Assembly (NCBI GenBank): GCA_026120035.1
Contig: JALRME010000004.1
Coordinates: 372,001 to 436,000, forward strand
Source: Coleophoma eucalyptorum
Taxonomy: Eukaryota > Ascomycota > Leotiomycetes > Helotiales > Dermateaceae
Reading direction: 5' to 3'
Length of the DNA stretch: 64,000 bases
In this document: one piece after another, positions 54,925 to 64,000 of the stretch
How the letters are laid out: every line of letters starts with the position of its first letter
Position numbering within the stretch: position 1 is the stretch's first letter
Translations under genes and position numbers: made by a program
The notes under the pieces: model-generated
What the model was told of the DNA's origin: nothing
Seen by the model: the letters and a program-made list of their open reading frames with translations, nothing else
Databases searched by the model: none

Positions 54925-57372
54925 ATGGAAACAAGGAGGAGGATTTCGTAAGCAATAAGGGCTCTCCAAGCAGTGGCCAATACTAACCGTGGCTAGGTGT
55001 CAGCGTTGTCAGCTCCGAAAGGTAAGTAGTGGAAGCTCAGAGTTGCGCTTCTCTGGCTCATATGACCACCACCTCAACAGATTAAGTGCACACGCGTCTA
55101 CCCATGTTCCAACTGTACCCTTGTCGAACAGGAGTGTGTGTTTCGAGCCGATGACACAAAGAGAAGACCCGTAGGCCGCAATTATGTTGTAGCCCTCGAA
55201 TGTCAGCTTGAACAGTATAAGTCTCTTCTTCGAAAGGCTAAAGCCGCATCCGAGGAGGAACGGAGCATGCTACTGGAAAGCATCCCTGTCGATGATCTGT
55301 CTCTCTCCCAGAGCAGCAGCAATACTGAGTTTAACATTGATACTACTGGATCGGCCCGCATGGCGACGATGTCTTTACAGCCCAGTCCTCAAGGTGAGCA
55401 AGTATGCTAGTTAGTACTGCGGTGGCCTGGACCTGACATGCATAATGGAAACATGTAGGATCACTCTTGTTTCATGGGCCCACGAGTATGTATCACAGAG
55501 ACGTCTCTCTTAACAATACGCAAGAGGCCACTAGTACCGAACCCAACGTCGGCCCCAAAATGTGGCAGAACTTAGGCGTGCCGCAAAATGGACACATCGA
55601 TGACGAGCTTGTCAACAAAGCCTTATCCTTGTTCTTTCTTTATCAGTACCCTCAGTTTATGTTTATCTACCGAGAAGCATTCCTCGAGGATTACTATGAG
55701 AATGCGCACCAGGGGAAATACTGGTCTTATCCACTTTTGTATGCCGTATGTGCTTTAGGACTCAGAGCATCACCTGATCCCAAGATCAGAGAGAAAGGCG
55801 ATGTTATATACCACTTTGCAGAGAATATCATATTACCCAAGGCCTTAGACAGCCCTCACGTCACAGTGGTTCAGTCACTGCTCTGCTTGGCGTTTTACGA
55901 ATTAGGGGCGGGAAACCATTCGAAGGGATGGGTGCTGGCTGGTAGGTTATCTTGAATTCATGACACGCGTATTGATCCGATGCATTCTAACATTTACTTA
56001 GGTATGGCATTTCGCATGGGACAAGATTTAGGATTTCAACAAGACCCTAAATTCCTCGTCTCACAAGATTCAACTATCGCTTCGCATCAAGATCTGGTGA
56101 TAAGGCGACGTGTATATTACGGATTATATGTCTCAGACAAGTGAGAACATTCCTATTCGTGCGAGACTGTTTCTAATAAACACAAAGAATTATAAGCCTA
56201 TACCTTGGGCGACCAGTCATGTTATATGAGGAAGAAGCTGCAGTTGACCTTCCCGAGCCACTGCCGTAAGATCTCCCATCAACTGTAGATAACGCTGCAG
56301 TATTAATTGATTGGAACAGAGACTTTCCCCCGGGGCACAACTGGTATGGACTTAATAAACTGACCGAATCAGAGCTCGGACATCTGGGCGGAACGGTCCT
56401 TATGCCATCATTTGAGGGACTAATAGAGCTCTCTAAGATCGCCGAAGAAATGCTTTTCAAGGTTTTTTCAACCAAGATGATTAAGAAGCCGCAGAGAGAC
56501 CTTATACTCTCTCGATCTTCACGACTAGAGGATTTAAGTGTGCGGCTGCGTCGATGGTATTCCAACTTGCCTATTCACCTCAAATGGAACCAATGGAATG
56601 CTAGTTCAGAAAGCCTAATGCCGCATGTGCTCATTTTGCAGTTCGTCCTACCTTTTGAAGCGTCTGGCCATTTGGATGACATCTCGGCTAACTGATTTTC
56701 AATAGTCTCCTGTACCACAGCATTTTGATCTCTTTGAACCGACACTTTGTTCGGCCAACATCTGGCTTTGCTGCAAATGCAGGATCGAAGGAAACCTGTA
56801 TAGCGTCGGCTGACACGATAATTGCCCTAATACGCCAGTTTCGGTTTCAGCAGGGACTTGGGCATTCTCCAGTTCTTGTCGTGTATAGTGCCGTGATGGC
56901 AAGTAGTGCTATCTTCTTTGTACAAGAATCCACGACGCATACTATAGAGAAGGACCGACGACTGTCGTTCATTCTTAAAGCGCTAGAAGAATGCTCGCAG
57001 ACATACAATCTAGCGAAAGAAGCTTGTATCAAGCTCCAGGCTAATATTGATGCTCGGCATACGGCGACGGCTGAAAAACTGGCTCTGGAGGCGACCACAG
57101 ACTCAGGCGTATATCCGCAGCCCGATTATACGGAAGTGCCTTTCATGGGTTGGGTGGATGGAAGTATGTTTGACTTGGGCGCCTTCGACTTGGGCGTGTT
57201 TGGTTCGCTTGACCCTATGGCCTTCCGGGGAATTGGAGCAGATCCATCTCAATTGCTGATGGCCTCTGCCGACCGTATTACTGAACCTGCCCTTCCCGAG
57301 GGTTGGGTCTCCAGTGACCCATGGATGGGCTTCCCGTCGACCACAAACAATGGGACCTATGATACTACTTAA
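54925..57372 (+). CDS. Zn(II)2Cys6 transcription factor, eight exons, 682 aa
   Basis: Exons are 54925-54947, 54997-55021, 55081-55393, 55459-55941, 56002-56140, 56188-56265, 56320-56640 and 56706-57372, totalling 2049 nt with all phases matching. Two very short exons (23 and 25 nt) build the DNA-binding domain: METRRRISCQRCQLRK joined to IKCTRVYPCSNC, Cys 9, 12, 19, 25, 28 and 35. The fungal_trans middle homology region follows, with LFHGPTSMY, DELVNKALSLFFLYQYPQ, RRRVYYGLYVSDKIISLYLG and LLYHSILISLNRHFV. The last intron uses a GTTCGT donor, as in the PAP2 gene. It stands immediately upstream of the glycine/serine genes in the same orientation as GCV3 and is the obvious candidate for their pathway regulator, though this is positional inference only. 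Confidence 0.9.
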
Positions 57373-58058
57373 AACTTTGGCTCGCAAAATCATGATGCGA
57401 CTCAACAATGAGGGAACGGCATGGTCTCGTGCCGAACTTGTGTCGAAAGCGACAGTGAAGATGAATTTTTACACATAGCTTTCTCTATAGATACTGATTT
57501 TTAATGGATATTTGGGGCGTTCGAGGAAAAAGGAACAGCGAGGAGGCAATGGTTATCTATTAGTACTCTATTGGTTTAAGACCCCTCAATTCAACTTGGA
57601 AAGAGAGAGAATTTACACCCAACTTCTCATTGGTTCTTAGTGTTCGGCGATCCACTTTATAATGGCTCCCTAATTACCCCCCCATAGTTTATCACTGCAG
57701 GGTTGTGCATCTTGGCTCTGCGTCGGTTATGGGGCATCTTTGCGCTAGCGTCAAATTGACGCGGATTATGAACTCCATTGCTTCTAAGCGACGGCAAAGC
57801 TATCGATCGTTACTCTTTGGTGGCCGTCTTTGTCCGACCAATGTACTTCCAGACCCGAACCTATGCGTTATTGGCGCCGGTTTACTGCCGGTGGGCAGAG
57901 AAATTCCCCTGCCATTTTCGGTGCTTTATATGCATGTGATTGTAGCATGGGCTCATAGGGAAGGAAGAGCTAATTGAACCACTTAATGTCATTCCTTTTG
58001 GTGGTAAACCAGGCACTTTGTTTTTCTCGTCCTTCATCTCTCCGTCAATTCATTCACA
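57373..58058. promoter_or_regulatory. Intergenic, 686 bp, promoter side of the H-protein gene
   Basis: No gene was supported. CT-rich leader sequence precedes the ATG at 58059. Confidence 0.45.
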
Positions 58059-58643
58059 ATGGCCTCGGTATCTTTCAGACTCGCTCATCTTTCATCTAGA
58101 CTTTACACACTGCCTATAAGAAGCTCACAGCTGCCCGTCTGTCTGCACCGGTATAGACGCTTCTCAACCACGCCCCTCAGTAAGAACACGCCCACATCCC
58201 AAAAACATATCACCCCGCTGTAGCACTTAAATACTGACACGAAATAAAAAGAGCAAGAGAAGAGATACACAGCTGACCACGAATGGATTGACCTGCCTCG
58301 CGGTACCACGGTAGGGACCGTTGGAATTACCAACCATGCGGCACATGAGCTCGGCGATATCGTTTACGTAGAACTCCCGGAATTATCGACTGAAGTCGAG
58401 GCTGGTGACGCCTTGGGAGCGGTTGAATCGGTGAAGAGCGCCGCTGATATTAAGACGCCAGTGGCCGGAATCGTCACCGCCGTCAACTCGCTGTTGGAGG
58501 AGAAGCCATCCATTATGAACGAACAGCCCGAACAGACCGGTGCAGAGGGCGGCTGGGTTGCGAAGATTGAGGTGGGCGAGGCAGGAGTAGTGGAGTGGGA
58601 AGGCTTGATGACGGAAGAGCAATACAAAGCGTTTCTTGAGTGA
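58059..58643 (+). CDS. GCV3: Glycine cleavage system H protein, mitochondrial, 170 aa
   Basis: The lipoylated carrier protein of the mitochondrial glycine cleavage system shuttles the aminomethyl group between P, T and L proteins. Exons are 58059-58179 and 58252-58643. The 72-nt intron has GTAAGA, ATACTGAC and AAAAG ends. Residues 1 to about 38 form an Arg/Ser/Leu-rich presequence without acids (FRLAHLSSRLYTLPIRSS, RRFSTTP), as expected for mitochondrial import. The mature part starts near YTADHEWIDL. The H-protein fold contains VGITNHAAHELGDIVYVELP and the lipoylation site GAVESVKSAADI, with the acceptor lysine at residue 102. The C-terminus YKAFLE is typical. Convergent with SHMT, leaving 320 bp. 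Confidence 0.95.
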
Positions 58644-58963
58644 AGCAGGCTCTTGAGGAGAGGGGGATAGGTGATAGCTCTTGGTTATAGATAGAGTATA
58701 GTATCCAAAAGGTTCAGTCTTGGGCATAGAAGACTAGATGATGAGGGAACGGGAAAAGAAAGATACCACAAAATAGAAAGACATGTCCAACATGGATTAT
58801 TGATTGGTCAATATAAGAACCTGCCTGTAGAGCGTGAGATTATGGTATATGATTTGTCCTTATATATGTTTATATCCGCTCAGTACCTAACTCAACAAAA
58901 AAACTGAAAAAAGAAAAAGCATTTAAATTCTAAAGTACTCTAGCGCCCAAGTTTTTATTTCAG
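58644..58963. other. Convergent 3' gap GCV3/SHM, 320 bp
   Basis: A-rich, with no other feature. Confidence 0.5.
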
Positions 58964-60696
58964 CTACTCCCAAGGCAGCAAGAACTTCCCAGCCCACTCC
59001 TCATTTTCCTCGCGCAACTTAACGACATCCTTATCCTCATGATCCCGCAAGAACTCATAAAAAGCGCCCACACTCAGAGGGTTCTTCCTCCCGCGTTCTC
59101 GACTCGCCACCTTCGCCTCATGATCCAGCCGCTGCGTAATGCCAACAGCCCTATGAATGATCTCAGCGATCCTCGCAAAATCCGCCTCTTGCATTCCCCG
59201 CGTGGTCATGGCCGGCGATCCAATCCGCAGTCCGCCAGGCTTCAGCGCCGAGACATCACCCGGCACGGTATTCTTGTTGGAGGTGAGGGACACAAGATCA
59301 AGGACGCGCTCTAGCCGTGCCCCGTCGATCCCACGGTCCCGGAGATCGATCAAGATAAGGTGGTTGTCGGTACCCCCCGAAACAAGGTTATAACCTAGCC
59401 CGCCGTGGTCCTTGCCTAGCCTATCCGCGAGGGCTTTGGCATTACGCAGCACCTGGTGCTGGTAGGCCTTGAATGTTCCCGTCTTGGCCTGCTCCAAGGC
59501 CACGGCCAGCGCGGTGATGGTGTGATTGTGTGGACCGCCTTGGTGGCCGGGGAAGACGGAGAAGTTGATTTTCTCTTCGAGGTCGTACGGGACCTCCTTC
59601 CCTTTGACCACGTGCCGGATTCCTTTGCGGTAGAAAATCATGGCGCCACGAGGCCCTCGGAGGGATTTGTGGGTGGTGGTTGTCACGATATCGGAGTGGG
59701 TGAAGGGAGACGGTAGAGCGCCGGCGGCAACCAGGCCGGAGATGTGCGCCATGTCACTCAAGAGATATGCACCGACTTTGTTAGCAACCTCACGAAAGCG
59801 GTCATACTGAATCAGTCGACTATATGCTGATGCTCCAGCCACGATCAGCTTGGGGCGGTAAAGAATCGCGGTTTGCTCCAGTTTAGAGTAGTCAATCAGT
59901 CCAGTCGACTCGTCGAGGCGGTACGGGAGCGTTTCAAAGTATTTTGAGATGGCCGAGATTTTCTTGGTCGCCGTTTGATAGCCGTGGGATAGGTGGCCGC
60001 CGTGAGGAAGATCGAGTCCCATGAGACGGTCATGAACATCGAGTACCGCTGAATAGGCTTGGAGATTGGCAGGAGACCCTGAGTGTGCTACAAATATTTC
60101 ATCATTAGCAAGTATTTTCTGATAGAAAATGACGCTTAGCAAGAGAAACTTACGTTGGATATTCACCCCCCATTCATTTTCATCCAAATTGAATGCCTCA
60201 AGGGCACGTTGCTGGCACAATCGCTCCGCTTGATCAATGAACTCATTGCCGCCATAGTACCTCGCGCCGGGATAACCCTCAGAATATTTATCTGTACATT
60301 TAGGTGTCAGTAGGGCATTTCCACGAAATTCCAATTTTGGGTTACTTGCTTTGCATAACACTTCCTAGTGCTTCTAGGACCGCTTCAGACGTAAAATTCT
60401 CTGATGGAATGAGATTTATATAGTGCTTTTGACGGTGTTTTTCCTATAGTTCCTGGGAGTTAATTCTTAATATCTCACAGCCCGCTGCTAAGCCGGTTCG
60501 AATAAGGATTGAAAGTACCTTTTGAATAATACCATAAACCATAGGGTCTGATGTTGCCAGGTCATTGCAGAGCAGCTATCATATTATAAAGTCAACATCT
60601 ATTCTGGTGTGGTTACTCCGGTTTGTACCGCACCTTATGTTGATGGCCCAACGAAAAGGTTGAAGCTGCTCGTTTTGTCAATATGCGTGGATGCAT
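58964..60696 (-). CDS. SHM1: Serine hydroxymethyltransferase, mitochondrial form, 491 aa
   Basis: A PLP enzyme interconverting serine plus THF and glycine plus 5,10-methylene-THF. Exons are 60696-60634, 60575-60519, 60443-60350, 60291-60154 and 60087-58964, totalling 1476 nt. The third intron is GC-AG (GCAAGT...TACAG). Only that junction yields the conserved [19 protein letters not shown], whereas the GTAACC donor two codons away gives a stop. The N-terminus [17 protein letters not shown] is a basic, acid-free presequence, arguing for mitochondrial location alongside glycine cleavage. Family blocks: [41 protein letters not shown], the PLP-lysine motif [13 protein letters not shown] (Lys about 258), [13 protein letters not shown] and [12 protein letters not shown]. 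Length is normal. Divergent from the dehydratase gene. Confidence 0.95.
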
Positions 60697-61222
60697 GCTG
60701 AGTCTCTGCGACGTAGAGAGCCATTGCTGTTCCCCGGTCGCTTGCAAAAAAGCTGCTGATCTTGTATAAATGGACAAATTAGACACCCTCATCCTCGAAT
60801 GTTGGTTTATAGAGTAACGAGAAAAGCAAAAGCAGTAGCGTAAAGAAGGGAGTGACGGTGAGTATGAGGGTATGTAAACCCTAATACTACTAAATTGAAG
60901 TATTTTAACTAGAAAGTAGTTTTCGCCAAGGTAAAGGTTTCGCCCCGTGCAGTAGGTGGGATCTCGTTTCGTTTAATGTCGACAACGGACTTTCAAATCC
61001 GTGCAGTTGGTAACGTGGAGAGTGGGGACCGCAACACTTAGTTGGTGGTGGAGAAGCGTTCCCTTGGACCCTGTAGCCATCAATGGCCTGAATGGCCGAT
61101 ACAGTGCAATAGATAATTGCTTAATGATAATCCAGCATGGTTGAAGACTTCATCATCCTCCGTTAATATTATGATTGTATGCTTTCAGTTCTCAGACAAC
61201 ATCTCATCTCGTACTTATAACT
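60697..61222. promoter_or_regulatory. Shared divergent promoter SHMT/serine dehydratase, 526 bp
   Basis: Start codons at 60696 (minus) and 61223 (plus) face away from each other, so one regulatory region can serve both the enzyme that makes serine from glycine and the one that deaminates serine. It includes an 11-base AAAAGCAAAAG stretch and GTGG-type repeats near 61030-61050. No operator is assigned. Confidence 0.5.
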
Positions 61223-62553
61223 ATGGGATCTCAATGCCAGACCACCACCTCCAGACCACCCTGGGTCATGACGCCATGCGTGGAGTCGCTTTCTCTCTCT
61301 GCTTCAGCTCACTGGTAAGTGAGGTGGCACAATCTGATGGAATACCACGATGACCAATTTCTGATCGCGCCGAAGTGAAGTACACTTGAAGCTCGAACAA
61401 TTCCAGCCGTCGGGCTCATTCAAATCGAGGTCAGTAGTTATACGCGATCTTATAATAGATCCAGTCAGACGCTTGACTGTTCCTAAATACTCTCTATTAC
61501 TGAAAATGAATTCACTGACTGTACGCTTCCAGAGGGGTTGGGAACCTCGTCTGGCGTGTCGTCCAGCAGCGCTCTCAGATGAAGGGTGGCTCGGGGAAAA
61601 AGACTCACTTCATTTCCAGCTCTGGTGGAAATGCCGGGCTCGCCGCAACAACCGCAGCGAAGACGTTGGGCCAAGATGCGACGGTCGTGGTGCCGGAGAC
61701 CACAGGGAAATACATACGCAACAAGATCATCACTGCCGGAGGGAATGTGATTGTGCATGGTCCCACATTGGCGGAGGCAGACAACTACGTGCGGTCGCTC
61801 GTCGCTAAAGACCCATCTCTGGTGTACGTCCCGCCCTTCGACCACGAAGATATCTGGGAGGGTAAGTTCGGTTTGCTTTCGCAACTTCCGTGTTGTTTGA
61901 TAGGCTAGGTATACTGTGCACAGAATAACTATAACTCTTGCTTATCTAGGAAATTCCACCATCATCGACGAGCTCTACCTCCAGTTCGGCGGATCCCCAC
62001 CATCCGCCATCGTCTGCAGTGTTGGCGGCGGGGGCCTACTGAATGGCATCATGATTGGCCTCGCTCGCTACAGTTGGTCGGACGCGGTAACGGTCATTGG
62101 GATGGAAACGCAGGGTGCTGACTCCCTCGCGGCTTCAGTACGCGAGGGCTGCCTGGTAACGCTCCCCGAGATCACTAGCATTGCACGCTCACTCGGCGTC
62201 AAAAGGGTGAGTGAGAAGACGTGGGAGTTTTCGAAGATGCCGAACGTCAAGAGTGTAGTGCTCAGCGATGCCCAAGCCGCCATGGCGTGTGTCCGCTTGG
62301 CCGACGAGGAGAATATCCTAGTCGAGCCTGCCTGTGGCGTGTCGGTCGCTGCATGCTATCAGCCGGTCTTGCGTGAGGTTGTCCCTGACTTTGGTCGGGA
62401 GAGCAAAGTGGTGGTGATTCTGTGCGGTGGTAAGCTTCCCATGCTATGCTTTTGGTTCCATATAGGGTTCTCATGTCCATGTGTATAGGTAGTAGCGTTT
62501 CTGCTGAGACTCTGGTCGAGTATCGGAACCAGTACTCGGCCGCCCTGGCATAG
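61223..62553 (+). CDS. CHA1: L-serine/threonine dehydratase (PLP), 339 aa
   Basis: Deaminates L-serine to pyruvate and ammonia (and threonine to 2-oxobutyrate). Exons are 61223-61314, 61376-61429, 61533-61861, 61950-62429 and 62489-62553, totalling 1020 nt with matching phases. The start MGSQCQTTTSRPPWVMTPCV aligns with the family N-terminus (PWxxTPxxES). The PLP lysine is in EQFQPSGSFKSRGVG (Lys47). ISSSGGNAGLAATTAAK is the substrate loop, and CSVGGGGLLNGI the glycine-rich phosphate loop. Near the end VEPACGVSVA and VVILCGG are typical of eukaryotic serine dehydratases such as yeast Cha1 and mammalian SDS. No presequence is evident, so a cytosolic location is likely. It is not the bacterial iron-sulfur SdaA. 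Convergent with the T-protein gene. Confidence 0.93.
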
Positions 62554-62979
62554 AGCAGCTGGAATAATGCCCGAGGAACTGAGGAAATGAACAAAAATAA
62601 ACCAAACAAACGTGATTTCGACATTTGGATATCATGATTGAGAGGGAATACGTGCAACAGAAAACATACTCACAATCGAAACTGCTGAAGACTTAACCTA
62701 GTTGAACTTGGAAAATACATTTATGTGTAACTCATATCTGAATCGACGTTACAATCTATTATAATTTCTAGTATTGAACTTGTTCTACTGCTTCGTTACT
62801 TTCTTTCTAGAGTCTTTTGTAGCTTTAAAGCAGTCAGATCATGCCCCTTCGGTTATATTCTCCATCATAAACTCCAATACATATATCTGTGAAGAAGTTT
62901 CTGTTTGTTTCAATCCTTGTTTCAAGCAACTTTATATTTTGTCAGTAAAGCGGAATACGCTACCAAGCTCGAAGTCGCT
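62554..62979. other. Convergent 3' gap, 426 bp
   Basis: AT-rich, with no gene seen. Confidence 0.5.
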
Positions 62980-64000
62980 TCAACAATCCTTCTTCCAATA
63001 TTTGCTTGCCACAAACGGCATCTTCGTAACGACAGCTTTCCGTTGCTTTCCCCTTACTACAACTGCTACCTCAGTTTTGCTCTTATGGAATCCCTCCTTG
63101 ACATATCCCATCGCAACATTGATACCCAACGTTGGGCTCGGACACCCACTCGTCACCTTTCCAATAACAGTTCCGGCGCTATCAACAATTTCCGCACCCT
63201 CTCGTGCGGGTGCGCCGTTAAACACAAGCCCTACTCTTCGTCTGCTCAGCCCCAGCCCACCATCTTTCCTTGACTTGAGTTGGCCTAGAATCACTTTATC
63301 ACCAAAAAATCCACCTTCAGTCCTTCGGTCACGACCAACGACCCATCCTAGACTTGCCTCGACGGGTGTTGTGGTGTCATCAAGATCGTGCCCGTATAGA
63401 CACATTCCCGCTTCCAGACGGAGGCTGTCTCTCGCACCGAGGCCCGCCCACTGTAATTTTCCCGCGCCGCCTGCCTTTAAGAGCGCCTCAGCCACGGAAA
63501 CAGTAGACGCAGGGGGAATGGAGATCTCGAAGCCATCTTCACCAGTGTACCCGGCACGAGAGATCAGCAGTGGCGGCGAAGTTGAGCCATCAGCGAGATT
63601 GATGGAAAGAAACTTGCTTTGTCCGAAATAGAGCGTCTCTAAATTTGCGGTTTGCAGATCAGCAAGGACATTGGAGAGTATCGAAGCACTAAGGGGTCCT
63701 TGTAGGGCAATCAGTCCCCAGTCTTCTAGAATCTCCCAGGCCAGATTCTGAGTTGGGAATTCGGCTCGGTAGGCAGCCAGGTGCGTCGTGAGGTAGGAGA
63801 TATCTTTGTCTCGGCACGCCGCATTGGTAACGATGTAGAACTCCTCGGGCCCAATCCGACTGATGATAGTGTCGTCCACGATGCCGCCCGTAATAGGGTG
63901 CAAGAAGGTGGATAGGGTGCTGCCGTGAAGCGGGAGAGTATCAATGGACGCTGGTGTTAGCCTTTTCAAAAGACCGGCTGCTCCAGGGCCGGTCAGACGA
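62980..64000 (-). CDS. GCV1: Glycine cleavage system T protein (aminomethyltransferase), 5' end beyond window
   Basis: The T protein transfers the methylene unit from the H-protein-bound aminomethyl group to THF, releasing ammonia. The 3' part of the gene is present, about 340 codons without an intron. The N-terminus, including any mitochondrial presequence, lies past base 64000. Visible blocks are RLTGPGAAGLLKRLTPAS at the edge, GGIVDDTIISR (the folate-binding region with its Asp), FYIVTNAACRDKD, LIALQGPLSASIL, SRAGYTGEDGFEI, ARDSLRLEAGMCLYGHDL and TPVEASLGW. The C-terminal domain has GKVTSGCPSPTLGINVAMGYV. All are standard for GcvT. It is convergent with the serine dehydratase and completes a four-gene glycine/serine block. 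P-protein and L-protein genes are not in the window. Confidence 0.94.
   Translation of the reverse strand, partial: RLTGPGAAGLLKRLTPASIDTLPLHGSTLSTFLHPITGGIVDDTIISRIGPEEFYIVTNAACRDKDISYLTTHLAAYRAEFPTQNLAWEILEDWGLIALQGPLSASILSNVLADLQTANLETLYFGQSKFLSINLADGSTSPPLLISRAGYTGEDGFEISIPPASTVSVAEALLKAGGAGKLQWAGLGARDSLRLEAGMCLYGHDLDDTTTPVEASLGWVVGRDRRTEGGFFGDKVILGQLKSRKDGGLGLSRRRVGLVFNGAPAREGAEIVDSAGTVIGKVTSGCPSPTLGINVAMGYVKEGFHKSKTEVAVVVRGKQRKAVVTKMPFVASKYWKKDC

Noticed and set aside
57705..57977. 90-codon frame between the third regulator and GCV3
   Set aside because: Lacks features and promoter. Lies in what should be the GCV3 upstream region.
61117..61353. 78-codon frame overlapping the start of the serine dehydratase gene
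   Set aside because: Wrong frame. The conserved PWVMTPCVES block lies in another frame and joins to later exons.

Overview
The window is nuclear DNA of a filamentous ascomycete fungus. The evidence is about twenty-five protein genes carrying many short (about 45-140 nt) introns with fungal CTAAC/CTGAT-type branch sites, Zn(II)2Cys6 regulators, fungal-type Med7, Bye1 and Urn1 homologues, and long AT-rich gene-poor stretches. A member of the Leotiomycetes/Helotiales is plausible, but that placement is inference. All exon structures were read by eye from splice signals, reading frame and family conservation.

0-25.7 kb is a housekeeping block: a Gln/Pro-rich protein of unknown role whose C-terminus lies beyond an in-frame TGA, a secreted IgE-binding-like protein, the splicing factor Urn1, the proteasome subunit alpha-3 (Pre9), a membrane/coiled-coil protein built of 117-bp repeats, a ZNF830-like zinc-finger protein, Bye1, an RGG protein, a 57-codon Cys-rich ORF, Med7, a PAP2 lipid phosphatase and a second membrane/coiled-coil protein.

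27.4-39.0 kb looks like a small accessory cluster: two Zn2Cys6 regulators (one with a damaged splice acceptor inside its DNA-binding domain), a secreted FAD-linked oxidase with two GC-AG introns, a PLP enzyme fused to a rhodanese domain, and a DHA2-type MFS exporter. 39-51 kb holds repeat-rich spacer with a helicase fragment, a membrane protein, a Ser-rich protein, a UHRF1-like protein (UBL-PHD-SRA-RING), a GNAT-like protein, an unresolved membrane-protein locus and an 83-aa single-pass protein. 51.4-54.9 kb is AT-rich with one intron-containing tRNA-Pro(TGG) and a decayed copy of it.

54.9-64.0 kb is the most interesting part. A Zn2Cys6 regulator is followed by glycine cleavage H protein, a mitochondrial serine hydroxymethyltransferase, an L-serine/threonine dehydratase (divergent from SHMT) and glycine cleavage T protein (running off the right edge). 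Together these enzymes can convert glycine to serine and then to pyruvate plus ammonia. This resembles the gcv-glyA-sda operons of bacteria, but is built from intron-containing eukaryotic genes.
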